Shown here piece by piece: positions 1 through 6,441 of a DNA stretch of 6,960 nt (the first letter of the stretch is position 1; each line of letters starts with the position of its first letter). Origin of the DNA: Erysipelothrix sp. (GTDB taxonomy: Bacteria; Bacillota_I; Bacilli_A; Erysipelotrichales; Erysipelotrichaceae); the NCBI GenBank assembly GCA_030152625.1, contig JASLJD010000111.1:1-6960 (forward strand). Reading direction: 5' to 3'. The notes below the pieces were generated by a model. It was not told where the DNA came from, did no database searches, and saw only the letters and a list, made by a program, of their open reading frames with translations. A program made the translations under genes and the position numbers.

Positions 1-110
1 CAAAAGAGGTCCAAGCATCTAAAAGAATGCTTAGTGACAGTGGTGTTCGTATTCGTAAGCTCCCTTACCATGTTCATATTGACATGAAGGTTACTGAAGA
101 TCTTCCGTAA
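1..110 (+). CDS. 3' end of an unidentified protein gene (partial)
   Basis: An open frame runs from the window edge (first full codon at 3) to TAA at 108-110 and gives 35 residues ending in MKVTEDLP. The tail contains RKLPYHVHIDMKV, an alternating pattern that looks like a beta strand. I do not recognise the family. It is not the FDX-ACB end of PheT, which precedes rnhC in Bacillus. Other frames are also open over this short stretch: plus frame 1 as far as a TGA at 85-87, and one minus frame throughout. The call therefore rests on the stop codon lying inside a terminator-like palindrome and on the plausible residue pattern. The gene converges on rnhC and overlaps its last 20 nt. Confidence 0.45.
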   Translation, partial: KEVQASKRMLSDSGVRIRKLPYHVHIDMKVTEDLP

Positions 111-114
111 TTTT
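91..114 (+). terminator. Near-palindrome plus T4 at convergent gene ends; possible weak terminator
   Basis: Positions 91-110 read almost the same on both strands, with only one mismatched pair (95 against 106). As RNA the arms fold into a stem of about eight pairs around a GAUC loop. On the plus strand TTTT follows directly at 111-114, which suits a weak intrinsic terminator for the left-edge gene. The minus strand has no T-tract after the stem, so it would not serve rnhC well. The arms contain both stop codons. The stem is short and AT-rich, so termination is inferred. Confidence 0.4.
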
Positions 115-960
115 AAAGTGCATTTTCGCCACATTTTCTAAAGAAGAAAAACCGTATTGATCAACGAATTTTTGTGCCGCTTGATTAACTTTTTTTGAAG
201 CTCCTTTTGGAAAAGTCATTGCATAGTATTTTTCCATTTTGAGCCATTCATGTAAAAAGGCATAACGGGCAATTATTGCAGCGCATGCAACAGCGAGGTA
301 GTCATTTTCTGCTTTTGTTTTGAAAACGAGCTTCCTAAAGATTTGTTCTTCATTTTGTAGATAGCGATAGTAATTATTTTCGGATACAAATTGGTCCAAA
401 ACATTGAATGATTCATTTAAATCAACCTTTTGTGCTAAGTTTAAATATGCTTTGTTGTGCATTAAAGCTTTTATTGCATTCAGATTGTGTTTTTTTTGGA
501 CTTGATTGTAGTGTTTATTTTTAAGAATCAATAAACTATATCGCAATTCCTTCATCAAAATAGGGGCAATCTCGAGAATTTCATCATCATTGATTTCTTT
601 GCTATCACGAATCCGATCGACAGGAATTTTCTTAAGGTCCTTTTGATCGAGATAACACGCCACGACAATGACGGGTCCAAAGTAATCACCTGTTCCGACC
701 TCATCACTTCCTGACATAGGAAAGAAGGATGGTTCTTGCACCTCAGTTTTCTCGCTTTGATAACCGTATGCTTTGGCATACTTCTCAGGGTTTTTCCCTG
801 CGAAGACAACTTTATTGCTTGTGTATGCGGTAATGACCGCATCATCGAGTCGAACTTGAAAGTGGGTATATGGAATGTCATAACGAAAAGTCCCACCTTG
901 CGTTTGCGCTTGGGACTGAATATCTTGAATTTGTTTTGATTTGAGTTTGAGACTTATCAT
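91..960 (-). CDS. rnhC: Ribonuclease HIII
   Basis: This endonuclease cuts the RNA strand of RNA/DNA hybrids such as R-loops and primers in the cytoplasm. The 289-aa length is normal for the family. Residues 1-75 form the TBP-like substrate-binding domain typical of RNase HIII (TAYTSNKVVFAGKN at 44-57). The catalytic domain starts with GSDEVGTGDYFGP (D86, E87), followed by DSK at 119-121, D189 in VLDQF and E218 in TKAEN. These make up the DEDE set that separates HIII from the DEDD of RNase HII. The usual Ser of the ASIIAR motif is Ala here (A228). ATG at 960 is the only usable start, because an in-frame TGA lies upstream at 985-987. No Shine-Dalgarno precedes it, while a TATGAT box sits six bases away, so the mRNA may be leaderless. 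It is transcribed divergently from the cvpA-mutS2 operon. Confidence 0.96.
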   Translation of the reverse strand: MISLKLKSKQIQDIQSQAQTQGGTFRYDIPYTHFQVRLDDAVITAYTSNKVVFAGKNPEKYAKAYGYQSEKTEVQEPSFFPMSGSDEVGTGDYFGPVIVVACYLDQKDLKKIPVDRIRDSKEINDDEILEIAPILMKELRYSLLILKNKHYNQVQKKHNLNAIKALMHNKAYLNLAQKVDLNESFNVLDQFVSENNYYRYLQNEEQIFRKLVFKTKAENDYLAVACAAIIARYAFLHEWLKMEKYYAMTFPKGASKKVNQAAQKFVDQYGFSSLENVAKMHFKITEDLQ

Positions 961-966
961 GCATTC

Positions 967-972
967 ATCATA
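967..972 (-). promoter_or_regulatory. Candidate -10 box of rnhC (TATGAT)
   Basis: Read on the minus strand, 972 to 967 is TATGAT, five of six matches to the sigma-A -10 consensus. It ends six bases before the rnhC ATG, so a start point about seven bases downstream would fall on or next to the start codon. The -35 region at 17-bp spacing is TTTTCT, a poor match, and there is no TG extension. The box is plausible but unproven. Confidence 0.35.
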
Positions 973-993
973 GCCGAAAAAATCTCAAAAGAA

Positions 994-999
994 AAGGAG
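994..999 (+). promoter_or_regulatory. cvpA ribosome binding site (AAGGAG), decides the start
   Basis: AAGGAG at 994-999 lies eight bases before ATG at 1008 but only two bases before the in-frame TTG at 1002. The spacing favours the ATG, which removes two residues from the longest open frame. Confidence 0.8.
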
Positions 1000-1007
1000 T
1001 ATTGCTG

Positions 1008-1673
1008 ATGTTTACATTTCCAACATGGCTTTTGCCTTATGTGAATTACTTTTTAATTCTTTGGTTTTTAATTGTTCTTATGAAGGGTTATAAGCAAGGA
1101 TTGTTACTACAAATTTTAGAATTGGGGCGTGGTTTTGTAGCGCTTTTCATCGCTTGGATTTTTGCGCCTGTTTTTGTGAATATTTATCCTTTCATTAAAC
1201 CAAGCGGTATTGGTTTGGTCACAGTGGAACAAATGATTACCAAGCAAAGTAATACCTTGATTTGGTTTTTAATCCTCTATTTGCTGTCAAAGTTCTTGTT
1301 ATACTTTGTTACACCGCTTGTTAGCTTTGTTTCCAAAATTCCGTTAGTAAAACAAGTGAATTCAGCTGTCGGAGGTATTTTCTCGATTCTTGTCTTTGCG
1401 ATTAAGTTAAGCTTGCTTTCACTTTTCTTATCCTTTCCATTGATTAGCAACGGACAAGATATTATTGAAAATAGTTTTTTAGAAAGCTATGTTGAAAAGG
1501 TCACACCACACTTTGCTAATTTTCAAGAAAATTATTTTCGAAACGAGGGCTTGCAAGCGATTTTAAGTGATCGGAAATTGAATCCAGAACAAGTTGCGGA
1601 AATGAGTAAATGGCTCGAAGAAAAAGGTTTCAACGAAAGAGAAATTAAGGAGTATCTAGAAAGTCATGAATGA
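1008..1673 (+). CDS. cvpA: CvpA family integral membrane protein
   Basis: This 221-aa protein has the CvpA layout. About four hydrophobic segments lie at residues 8-26, 31-62, 83-106 and 122-147, and a charged, mostly helical tail of about 70 residues follows. After the first segment comes KGYKQGLLLQILELGRGF (26-43), the glycine-rich signature where CvpA proteins have a G-x-x-x-G stretch. CvpA was named in E. coli for colicin V production. In Bacillota it sits beside mutS2 and is otherwise poorly understood; roles in envelope integrity have been suggested. The ATG at 1008 has an ideal Shine-Dalgarno. The stop overlaps the first eight bases of mutS2. In Bacillus a zapA gene precedes it and polX follows it, and both are missing here. 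Confidence 0.85.
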   Translation: MFTFPTWLLPYVNYFLILWFLIVLMKGYKQGLLLQILELGRGFVALFIAWIFAPVFVNIYPFIKPSGIGLVTVEQMITKQSNTLIWFLILYLLSKFLLYFVTPLVSFVSKIPLVKQVNSAVGGIFSILVFAIKLSLLSLFLSFPLISNGQDIIENSFLESYVEKVTPHFANFQENYFRNEGLQAILSDRKLNPEQVAEMSKWLEEKGFNEREIKEYLESHE

Positions 1674-3951
1674 TGTCTATCAACGATTAGAATTCGATAA
1701 AATTTTGGAACAAATCAGTCAATATACGTCTTTTTCATTGGGTAAAAAGTCAGTTTTAGAGCATGAAGCTTTTGCATCTGAACTGGCACTTCGTCGAGAG
1801 CTTCAAAGACTCGATGATGCGATGCGTATGCTGAGGAATGAACATTCTTTAAGCTTTGCGGGTATCAGTGATGTTTCTTTGTCTTTAAGAAGAGCCGAAA
1901 AACAGGCTGTTTTGAGTATTGAAGAAATTGTGGCAGTCTCACGATTTATGCAAGCAAGTGCTCGTTTGAAAAAACAATTCAAGAACTTAGAGGATGCCTA
2001 CCCTTCTTTAGATGATCTTTTTGCCAGTCTTGATTTTGATGAAAGAGTGCTCGATTATTTGAAGCATAGCTTTGGTGAAAACGAGGTCTTGGATCGAGCA
2101 AGCTCAGAATTAAAAGAAGTACGAAGAGCCATGTCGCGCCTTGAAAAAGCGATTGATCTTGAAAGCCAAAAATTTCTAAAAACACATGCTGAGATGCTCA
2201 GTGAAAATGTGATCACTTATCAGAATGGGCGTCGTACTTTTTTAATGAAACCTTCTGAGAAAAATAAAATACCGGGCATTGTCTATGGCGAGTCAGCAAG
2301 TGGTCAGTCGGTGTATTTTGAACCTCAATTTCTCAGTAATATGCACAACGAGCTTCACGGTTTAAAAATGCGTGAAGAAGAAGAGCTTGCACGGATTTGT
2401 ATGGAAGCGAGTTTGCGAATTGGAAGTCAAAGTCCTCAGCTTCTCGCTAACTTAGAAACCATTACTCTATTGGACGTTCTTTTTGCGAAAGCACAGTGGG
2501 GTGTGCATCGCTATGCAACAGTCCCCAGCATTCATCCCGATGGTTTTTATCTTGAAAATGCACGCCATCCTCTTATTCCTGATGAGGAAGTTGTTCCCAA
2601 TAGCTATCGCTTGATGCCACCCCATCAAACGATTTTAATCAGCGGTCCGAATACAGGGGGAAAGAGTGTTAGTTTAAAAACAATGGGTATTGCTGCCCTG
2701 TCTTTACAAAATGCTTGTCCAATTTTAGCGGATAAGGCAGAAATCATGCTTGTTGATGAAGTTTTTGTTGATATTGGTGATCAACAATCCATTGAAAAAT
2801 CACTTTCATCTTTCTCAGCACATTTAGAAACAATTCGTCACATCAGCGAAAATGCTACGGATCGATCCTTAATCCTTTTGGATGAATTAGGTTCGCAAAC
2901 AGATCCGCTTGAAGGGGAAAGTTTGGCGATGGCGATTTTAGATTACTTTAGAGATTTGGGTTCTTGGATTGTAGCGACGACTCACTTTTCACGTTTGAAA
3001 AATTACGGAGCGCAACACAAAGATATTTTAATTGCAAGTTTGGAGTTTAATTTACAGAATTTACAACCAACTTATCGTTATCGTGAAAATGTGAGTGGTG
3101 ATTCCAATGCTTTGGCCATTGCAACACGAATGGGTCTTTCTTCAAAAATACTGGATGGTGCTTTCCGTTACAAGCAAGAGGGGCAGTATGAAGAGGATCG
3201 TTTACTGGATATTTTAGAGGAAAAGATCGATGAACAAGAAAGCATGAAGGCTGATCTTGCACAAAAGAAAAAGGATTTAGAAAGCCTTCGCAAGCAAATG
3301 GAAGAAGAAAAACTTGCGTTTGAAAAGGAAATGAAATTAGAACGAGAAGCGCTTATTTCTGAGTACAATGCCAAGATTGATACGGCGATGGATAAGGCGC
3401 GTAAGCAAATGGCTTATCTCAATCAGACGCATCGTCCTGATAAGCGAAAAGAAGCTGTTGATGCTATTGAATCGATGAAGGAAAAAGAAACAAAAAAGAA
3501 AAAAATAGAAAAAATTGTTCAGGGTGATAAAGTTCGGATTGAATCGACACAACAAGTTGGTACCGTTGAGGCGATTGAAGGCAAAGAAGCTCGTGTTCAA
3601 GTGGGGATTTTGTCGGTGACGGTTCCTGTTGAGAAGCTTGAAAAAGTCCAGGTCACTAAAAAGAAAAAACCGCAAAGCTCCCATCGCGTGAGTCGAGTTG
3701 GGCCGCGTGTTTCGATGGAATGCAATGTGATTGGGAAACGAGTTGCGGAAGCGATTCCGATCGTGGACAAGTATTTAGATGACGCTGTGCTTCAAGGTCT
3801 TCAACAAGTTCGAATTATTCATGGTCATGGAACAGGTCAATTAAGAAACGCTGTTCATCAACACTTACGTAAAAACAAACATGTTGCATCTTTCGAATTG
3901 GCTTCGATATCGCAAGGTGGTGCAGGAGCCACGGTGGTGAAACTCAAATAA
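1666..3951 (+). CDS. mutS2: MutS2 ATPase with coiled coil, KOW-like and Smr domains
   Basis: At 761 aa it is near the family size of about 780. In order it has an N-terminal core and lever region (1-300), the MutS-type ATPase (310-500), a Lys/Glu-rich coiled coil (505-615), a KOW-like barrel (617-664) and a C-terminal Smr domain (680-761). Walker A is GPNTGGKS (327-334), the signature is SLSSFSAH (379-386), Walker B ends in LLDE (D406, E407) and the H-loop is ATTHF (H440). MutS2 binds collided ribosomes in Bacillus subtilis and suppresses recombination in Helicobacter. Oddities are Ser for the usual Thr in Walker A, Gln411 in the D-loop (ELGSQTDP instead of ELGAGTDP), and CNVIG at 686-690 where Smr domains have LDLRG, although HGHGTGQLR (719-727) is intact. 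AAGGAG at 1647-1652 lies 13 nt before the ATG, a somewhat long spacing, and the start overlaps cvpA by eight bases. Confidence 0.95.
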   Translation: MNDVYQRLEFDKILEQISQYTSFSLGKKSVLEHEAFASELALRRELQRLDDAMRMLRNEHSLSFAGISDVSLSLRRAEKQAVLSIEEIVAVSRFMQASARLKKQFKNLEDAYPSLDDLFASLDFDERVLDYLKHSFGENEVLDRASSELKEVRRAMSRLEKAIDLESQKFLKTHAEMLSENVITYQNGRRTFLMKPSEKNKIPGIVYGESASGQSVYFEPQFLSNMHNELHGLKMREEEELARICMEASLRIGSQSPQLLANLETITLLDVLFAKAQWGVHRYATVPSIHPDGFYLENARHPLIPDEEVVPNSYRLMPPHQTILISGPNTGGKSVSLKTMGIAALSLQNACPILADKAEIMLVDEVFVDIGDQQSIEKSLSSFSAHLETIRHISENATDRSLILLDELGSQTDPLEGESLAMAILDYFRDLGSWIVATTHFSRLKNYGAQHKDILIASLEFNLQNLQPTYRYRENVSGDSNALAIATRMGLSSKILDGAFRYKQEGQYEEDRLLDILEEKIDEQESMKADLAQKKKDLESLRKQMEEEKLAFEKEMKLEREALISEYNAKIDTAMDKARKQMAYLNQTHRPDKRKEAVDAIESMKEKETKKKKIEKIVQGDKVRIESTQQVGTVEAIEGKEARVQVGILSVTVPVEKLEKVQVTKKKKPQSSHRVSRVGPRVSMECNVIGKRVAEAIPIVDKYLDDAVLQGLQQVRIIHGHGTGQLRNAVHQHLRKNKHVASFELASISQGGAGATVVKLK
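3478..3498 (+). other. Candidate -1 ribosomal frameshift signal inside mutS2
   Basis: A_AAA_AAG (3492-3498) lies in the correct phase: it spans the last base of Thr609 and codons 610-611. It matches the E. coli dnaX slippery heptamer. An AAGGAA stretch at 3478-3483 lies 8 nt upstream, close to the range in which an internal Shine-Dalgarno stimulates slippage. A -1 shift adds nine residues (EKNRKNCSG) and stops at TGA 3525-3527. The product would be about 620 aa and lack the KOW-like and Smr domains. I see no convincing downstream hairpin, and A-runs are common in Lys-rich linkers, so chance remains likely. Confidence 0.25.
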
Positions 3952-5717
3952 TGAAAGCCAAAGTTCAAGAAAAACTGAATTTGTTGCCCAATGAACCGGG
4001 CTGCTATTTGATGAAAAATAAATTTGAAGAAGTTATTTATGTTGGAAAAGCTAAGAATTTAAAAAGTCGAGTGAGCTCCTATTTTACAGGAGCGCATGAT
4101 TTAAAAACGACGCAATTGGTTCGGAACATTGCGGACTTTGAATTTATTATGACATCGACGGAAAAAGAATCGCTTATCTTAGAGATTAATTTGATTAAAA
4201 AATATCGCCCTCGTTACAACATCATTTTTATGGACGATAAGTCCTATCCTTATTTGAAGTTGAACCGTAAGGGGATGCCTTATGTGGAAATTTCTCGCGA
4301 TCGAAAACAAGATCCAGATTATTATTATTTTGGTCCTTATCCAGATGCAACGGCTGCACGCAATATGGCTCGTGTTTTGAATGATAGTTTACCTGAAAAA
4401 GGACGTTTTCGAGCGAATACAAAAGCAATTTATTCCAAATTTAATCGAGAAGAGATTGAATTTTCAGAAGAAGAGGTTGAAAGATGGCGTCAAGATCTTT
4501 TTCTGATATTACGGGGGCAAGTTGAAGATGTTTTAGAAGATTTACAAAAACAAATGTATGCTGCCAGTGAAGAACTTAATTTTGAATTAGCTCAAGTTTT
4601 GAAGGATAAAATCGAAGCAGTGGAACATATTAGTGACAAACAAAAAGTGCAATTTCCAGAATATGAAGAATTTGATATGTTTCATTATGCTTATTACCAA
4701 GGTTATATCGCCATCATTGCTTTTTTTGTACGGAGTGGCCGTCTCATTGAACGTGATATGACCGTGGAGGCTTGTGTTGAAGAACCTGAACAAGCCCTTC
4801 TTTCATTCATGGCACAATTTTATGAAAATCAACCCGAAGCAAAGAAAATATATGTACCACAAGAGATTGATCTAGAACTTGCAGAAGATCTTTTTGATTC
4901 AGAAGTGGTGCACGCTTATCGTGGTAAGAAAAGACACTTGCTTGAGCTTGCGGAAAAGAATGCTCAGAAACGTTTGGAAGACCAGTTTTATCTTGTCCGT
5001 AAACGCCAAAGCTTTAAAGAGGAAGCTTTATCAGAGTTGGCTGATCTTTTGAAGATCCCAATACCTGAGCGAATTGAAATCTTTGATATTTCTCATTTGT
5101 CCGGGAGTTTTACGGTGGCATCCTGTGTTGTCTTTGATGCAGGAGAGGCGAATAAAGATGCTTATCGTCGTTATCGTTTAGAAGATAAGCAGGATGATAC
5201 AGCTTCGATGCAAGAGGTTTTGTATCGACGTTATTTCCGTTTATTAAGCGAAGGGAAAGCCTTGCCTGATTTGGTTATCTTGGATGGCGGGAAGGCTCAA
5301 CTCAGTGCGGCGAAAGAAATTTTTGATTCGCTTCATTTAGAGCTGAATTACTGTTCTTTGGTTAAAGATGACCGACATCGAACTCGAGCTTTGATGAATG
5401 ATGTCGGGGAGGAGATTCCGGTGGATCCCCATTCATCTTTGTTTGGCTTTTTAGTACAAATGCAAGATGAGGTGCATCGTTTTGCGATTAATTACCATCG
5501 ACGCTTGCGTTCCAAGGCGATGACACGCTCAATCCTCGATGAGGTTCCGGGTATTGGTGAAGTTAGAAAGAAAGCCTTGTATCGGGAATTTCGTTCACTT
5601 AAGCGGATGCGTGAAGCCAGCGTCGAAGAGCTCTCGGCGGTGGTTCCTGAGAATGTAGCAAAAGAATTACACTTGTTTTTACATATAGATTGGAGCGAGG
5701 AAGATGAAGAAAATTAG
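3951..5717 (+). CDS. uvrC: UvrABC excinuclease subunit C lacking the Fe-S cysteine motif
   Basis: UvrC makes both incisions flanking a lesion in nucleotide excision repair. The 588-aa protein has the full domain order. The GIY-YIG nuclease is at 12-95 (PGCYLM, Y19, Y30-V31-G32, K33, R40, Y44, E78) and makes the 3' cut. The UVR motif that contacts UvrB is at 193-228. The RNase H-like nuclease for the 5' cut is at about 370-520 (D379 in FDISH, D416, D445 in ILDGGKAQ, H509 in DEVHRFAI). The C-terminal helix-hairpin-helix pair is at 525-580. The region after FGPYP (127-131) that normally holds four cysteines for a [4Fe-4S] cluster has none; the only cysteines are C18, C275, C392 and C468. Nuclease residues are kept, so the enzyme is probably active. 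Its ATG overlaps the mutS2 stop in TAATG. The upstream GGTGG is a weak ribosome site, which suggests coupling. Confidence 0.96.
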   Translation: MKAKVQEKLNLLPNEPGCYLMKNKFEEVIYVGKAKNLKSRVSSYFTGAHDLKTTQLVRNIADFEFIMTSTEKESLILEINLIKKYRPRYNIIFMDDKSYPYLKLNRKGMPYVEISRDRKQDPDYYYFGPYPDATAARNMARVLNDSLPEKGRFRANTKAIYSKFNREEIEFSEEEVERWRQDLFLILRGQVEDVLEDLQKQMYAASEELNFELAQVLKDKIEAVEHISDKQKVQFPEYEEFDMFHYAYYQGYIAIIAFFVRSGRLIERDMTVEACVEEPEQALLSFMAQFYENQPEAKKIYVPQEIDLELAEDLFDSEVVHAYRGKKRHLLELAEKNAQKRLEDQFYLVRKRQSFKEEALSELADLLKIPIPERIEIFDISHLSGSFTVASCVVFDAGEANKDAYRRYRLEDKQDDTASMQEVLYRRYFRLLSEGKALPDLVILDGGKAQLSAAKEIFDSLHLELNYCSLVKDDRHRTRALMNDVGEEIPVDPHSSLFGFLVQMQDEVHRFAINYHRRLRSKAMTRSILDEVPGIGEVRKKALYREFRSLKRMREASVEELSAVVPENVAKELHLFLHIDWSEEDEEN

Positions 5718-6441
5718 TCGTTTAGGTATTTTTGATTCTGGATTGGGTGGCTACAGTATTTATCGTTATCTTTTAGATCATGGTCCTGCGATTGAATATC
5801 GTTTGTATTCTGATCAAAAAAACGCTCCGTATGGGAATTGTCCTGACAGCTATATTATTGATTTAGCTGAAAAGGCAATGCAACAATTTCTTTTGTGGGG
5901 TATCCAGGATGTACTTTTAGCTTGTAATACGGTTTCGGCTGTTGCCTTAGATCATTTAAGAAAAGAATTTCCTGAGATGAGAATTTGGGGGATCATTGAC
6001 CTGACAGCATCGCAAGTGACAGAGCATCAAAAGATTGATGTGGTTGCGACACAAGCAACTTGTCGCTCCCATGCTTATGCGAAGCGTTTGGATCGATACA
6101 AGGTTGAAGAAAAAGCATTACCGGAATTGGCGGGGATGCTCGAAGATAAGGTTGCTACTTCAGAATTGGATCAATATGTCAAAGAAAACATGGCTGATTT
6201 AAAGGGTGAGGCCTTGGTTCTTGCTTGCACTCATTATCCGATCATTACAGATTTGTTTGAAAAACATTATGGCGGTCCCATTTACGACTCTCGAAAACCT
6301 GTTTTGGAATTTATCCAACAGCATGCTTTCGAAACAGAGCGAAAAGGTTTGATTTACACTAGTGGATCTTCTGCATGGATGGAAGAACAAATTGAATCCT
6401 TGTTTTCATATCAAGAAGAAGTAAGGGAGGTTGTATCATGA
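5704..6441 (+). CDS. murI: Glutamate racemase
   Basis: This cofactor-independent racemase converts L- to D-glutamate for the peptidoglycan stem peptide. The 245-aa protein shows GIFDSGLGG at 8-16 (D11, S12), D37 and PYG at 42-44, ACNT at 73-76 with catalytic C74, and ACTHYP at 174-179 with C175 and H177. These are the two cysteine acid/base residues and their partners. It is about 20 residues shorter than typical MurI/RacE. The two cysteines are about ten residues closer together than in Bacillus RacE, and the usual GVIEPG reads GIIDLT at 96-101. An aspartate/glutamate racemase relative with shifted specificity cannot be excluded, but MurI is the best call. GGAG at 5692-5695, inside uvrC, lies eight bases before the ATG. 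The gene overlaps uvrC by 14 nt and the next gene by 4 nt. Confidence 0.9.
   Translation: MKKISRLGIFDSGLGGYSIYRYLLDHGPAIEYRLYSDQKNAPYGNCPDSYIIDLAEKAMQQFLLWGIQDVLLACNTVSAVALDHLRKEFPEMRIWGIIDLTASQVTEHQKIDVVATQATCRSHAYAKRLDRYKVEEKALPELAGMLEDKVATSELDQYVKENMADLKGEALVLACTHYPIITDLFEKHYGGPIYDSRKPVLEFIQQHAFETERKGLIYTSGSSAWMEEQIESLFSYQEEVREVVS

Larger units (their letters stand above)
961..1007. promoter_or_regulatory. Divergent spacer between rnhC and cvpA
   Basis: These 47 bp are the only non-coding gap inside the window. They hold the candidate rnhC -10 box and the cvpA ribosome site, with A-rich sequence between. The promoter of the five-gene operon must lie here, within the 5' end of rnhC, or both. 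The best plus-strand guess pairs TTGAGA (947-952) with CATAGC (969-974) at 16-bp spacing. Its -10 half matches only three of six consensus positions, so I do not call it as a separate site. No operator-like repeat is evident. Confidence 0.4.

Noticed and set aside
13..32. AAGCAT/ATGCTT hairpin as a terminator for rnhC
   Set aside because: It has only six AT-rich pairs around an eight-base loop, and the minus-strand sequence after it has no proper T-tract.
555..896. 113-aa minus-strand open frame inside rnhC
   Set aside because: It is an alternative frame of rnhC on the same strand. rnhC has all its catalytic motifs in the main frame, and this frame resembles nothing.
1002..1007. TTG at 1002 as the cvpA start
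   Set aside because: It lies only two bases from the Shine-Dalgarno, while ATG at 1008 lies eight bases away.
961..1007. A hidden zapA gene between rnhC and cvpA
   Set aside because: The gap is 47 bp, and zapA needs roughly 250 bp.
3337..3684. 115-aa minus-strand open frame rich in Phe, Leu and Asn
   Set aside because: It is the antisense of the Lys/Glu-rich MutS2 coiled coil, where AAA and GAA codons read as TTT and TTC. It has no ribosome site and no recognisable motif.
4376..4528. Frameshift hiding the UvrC cysteines
   Set aside because: No plus-strand frame contains a TGT or TGC codon over this span, and homology continues in frame on both sides.
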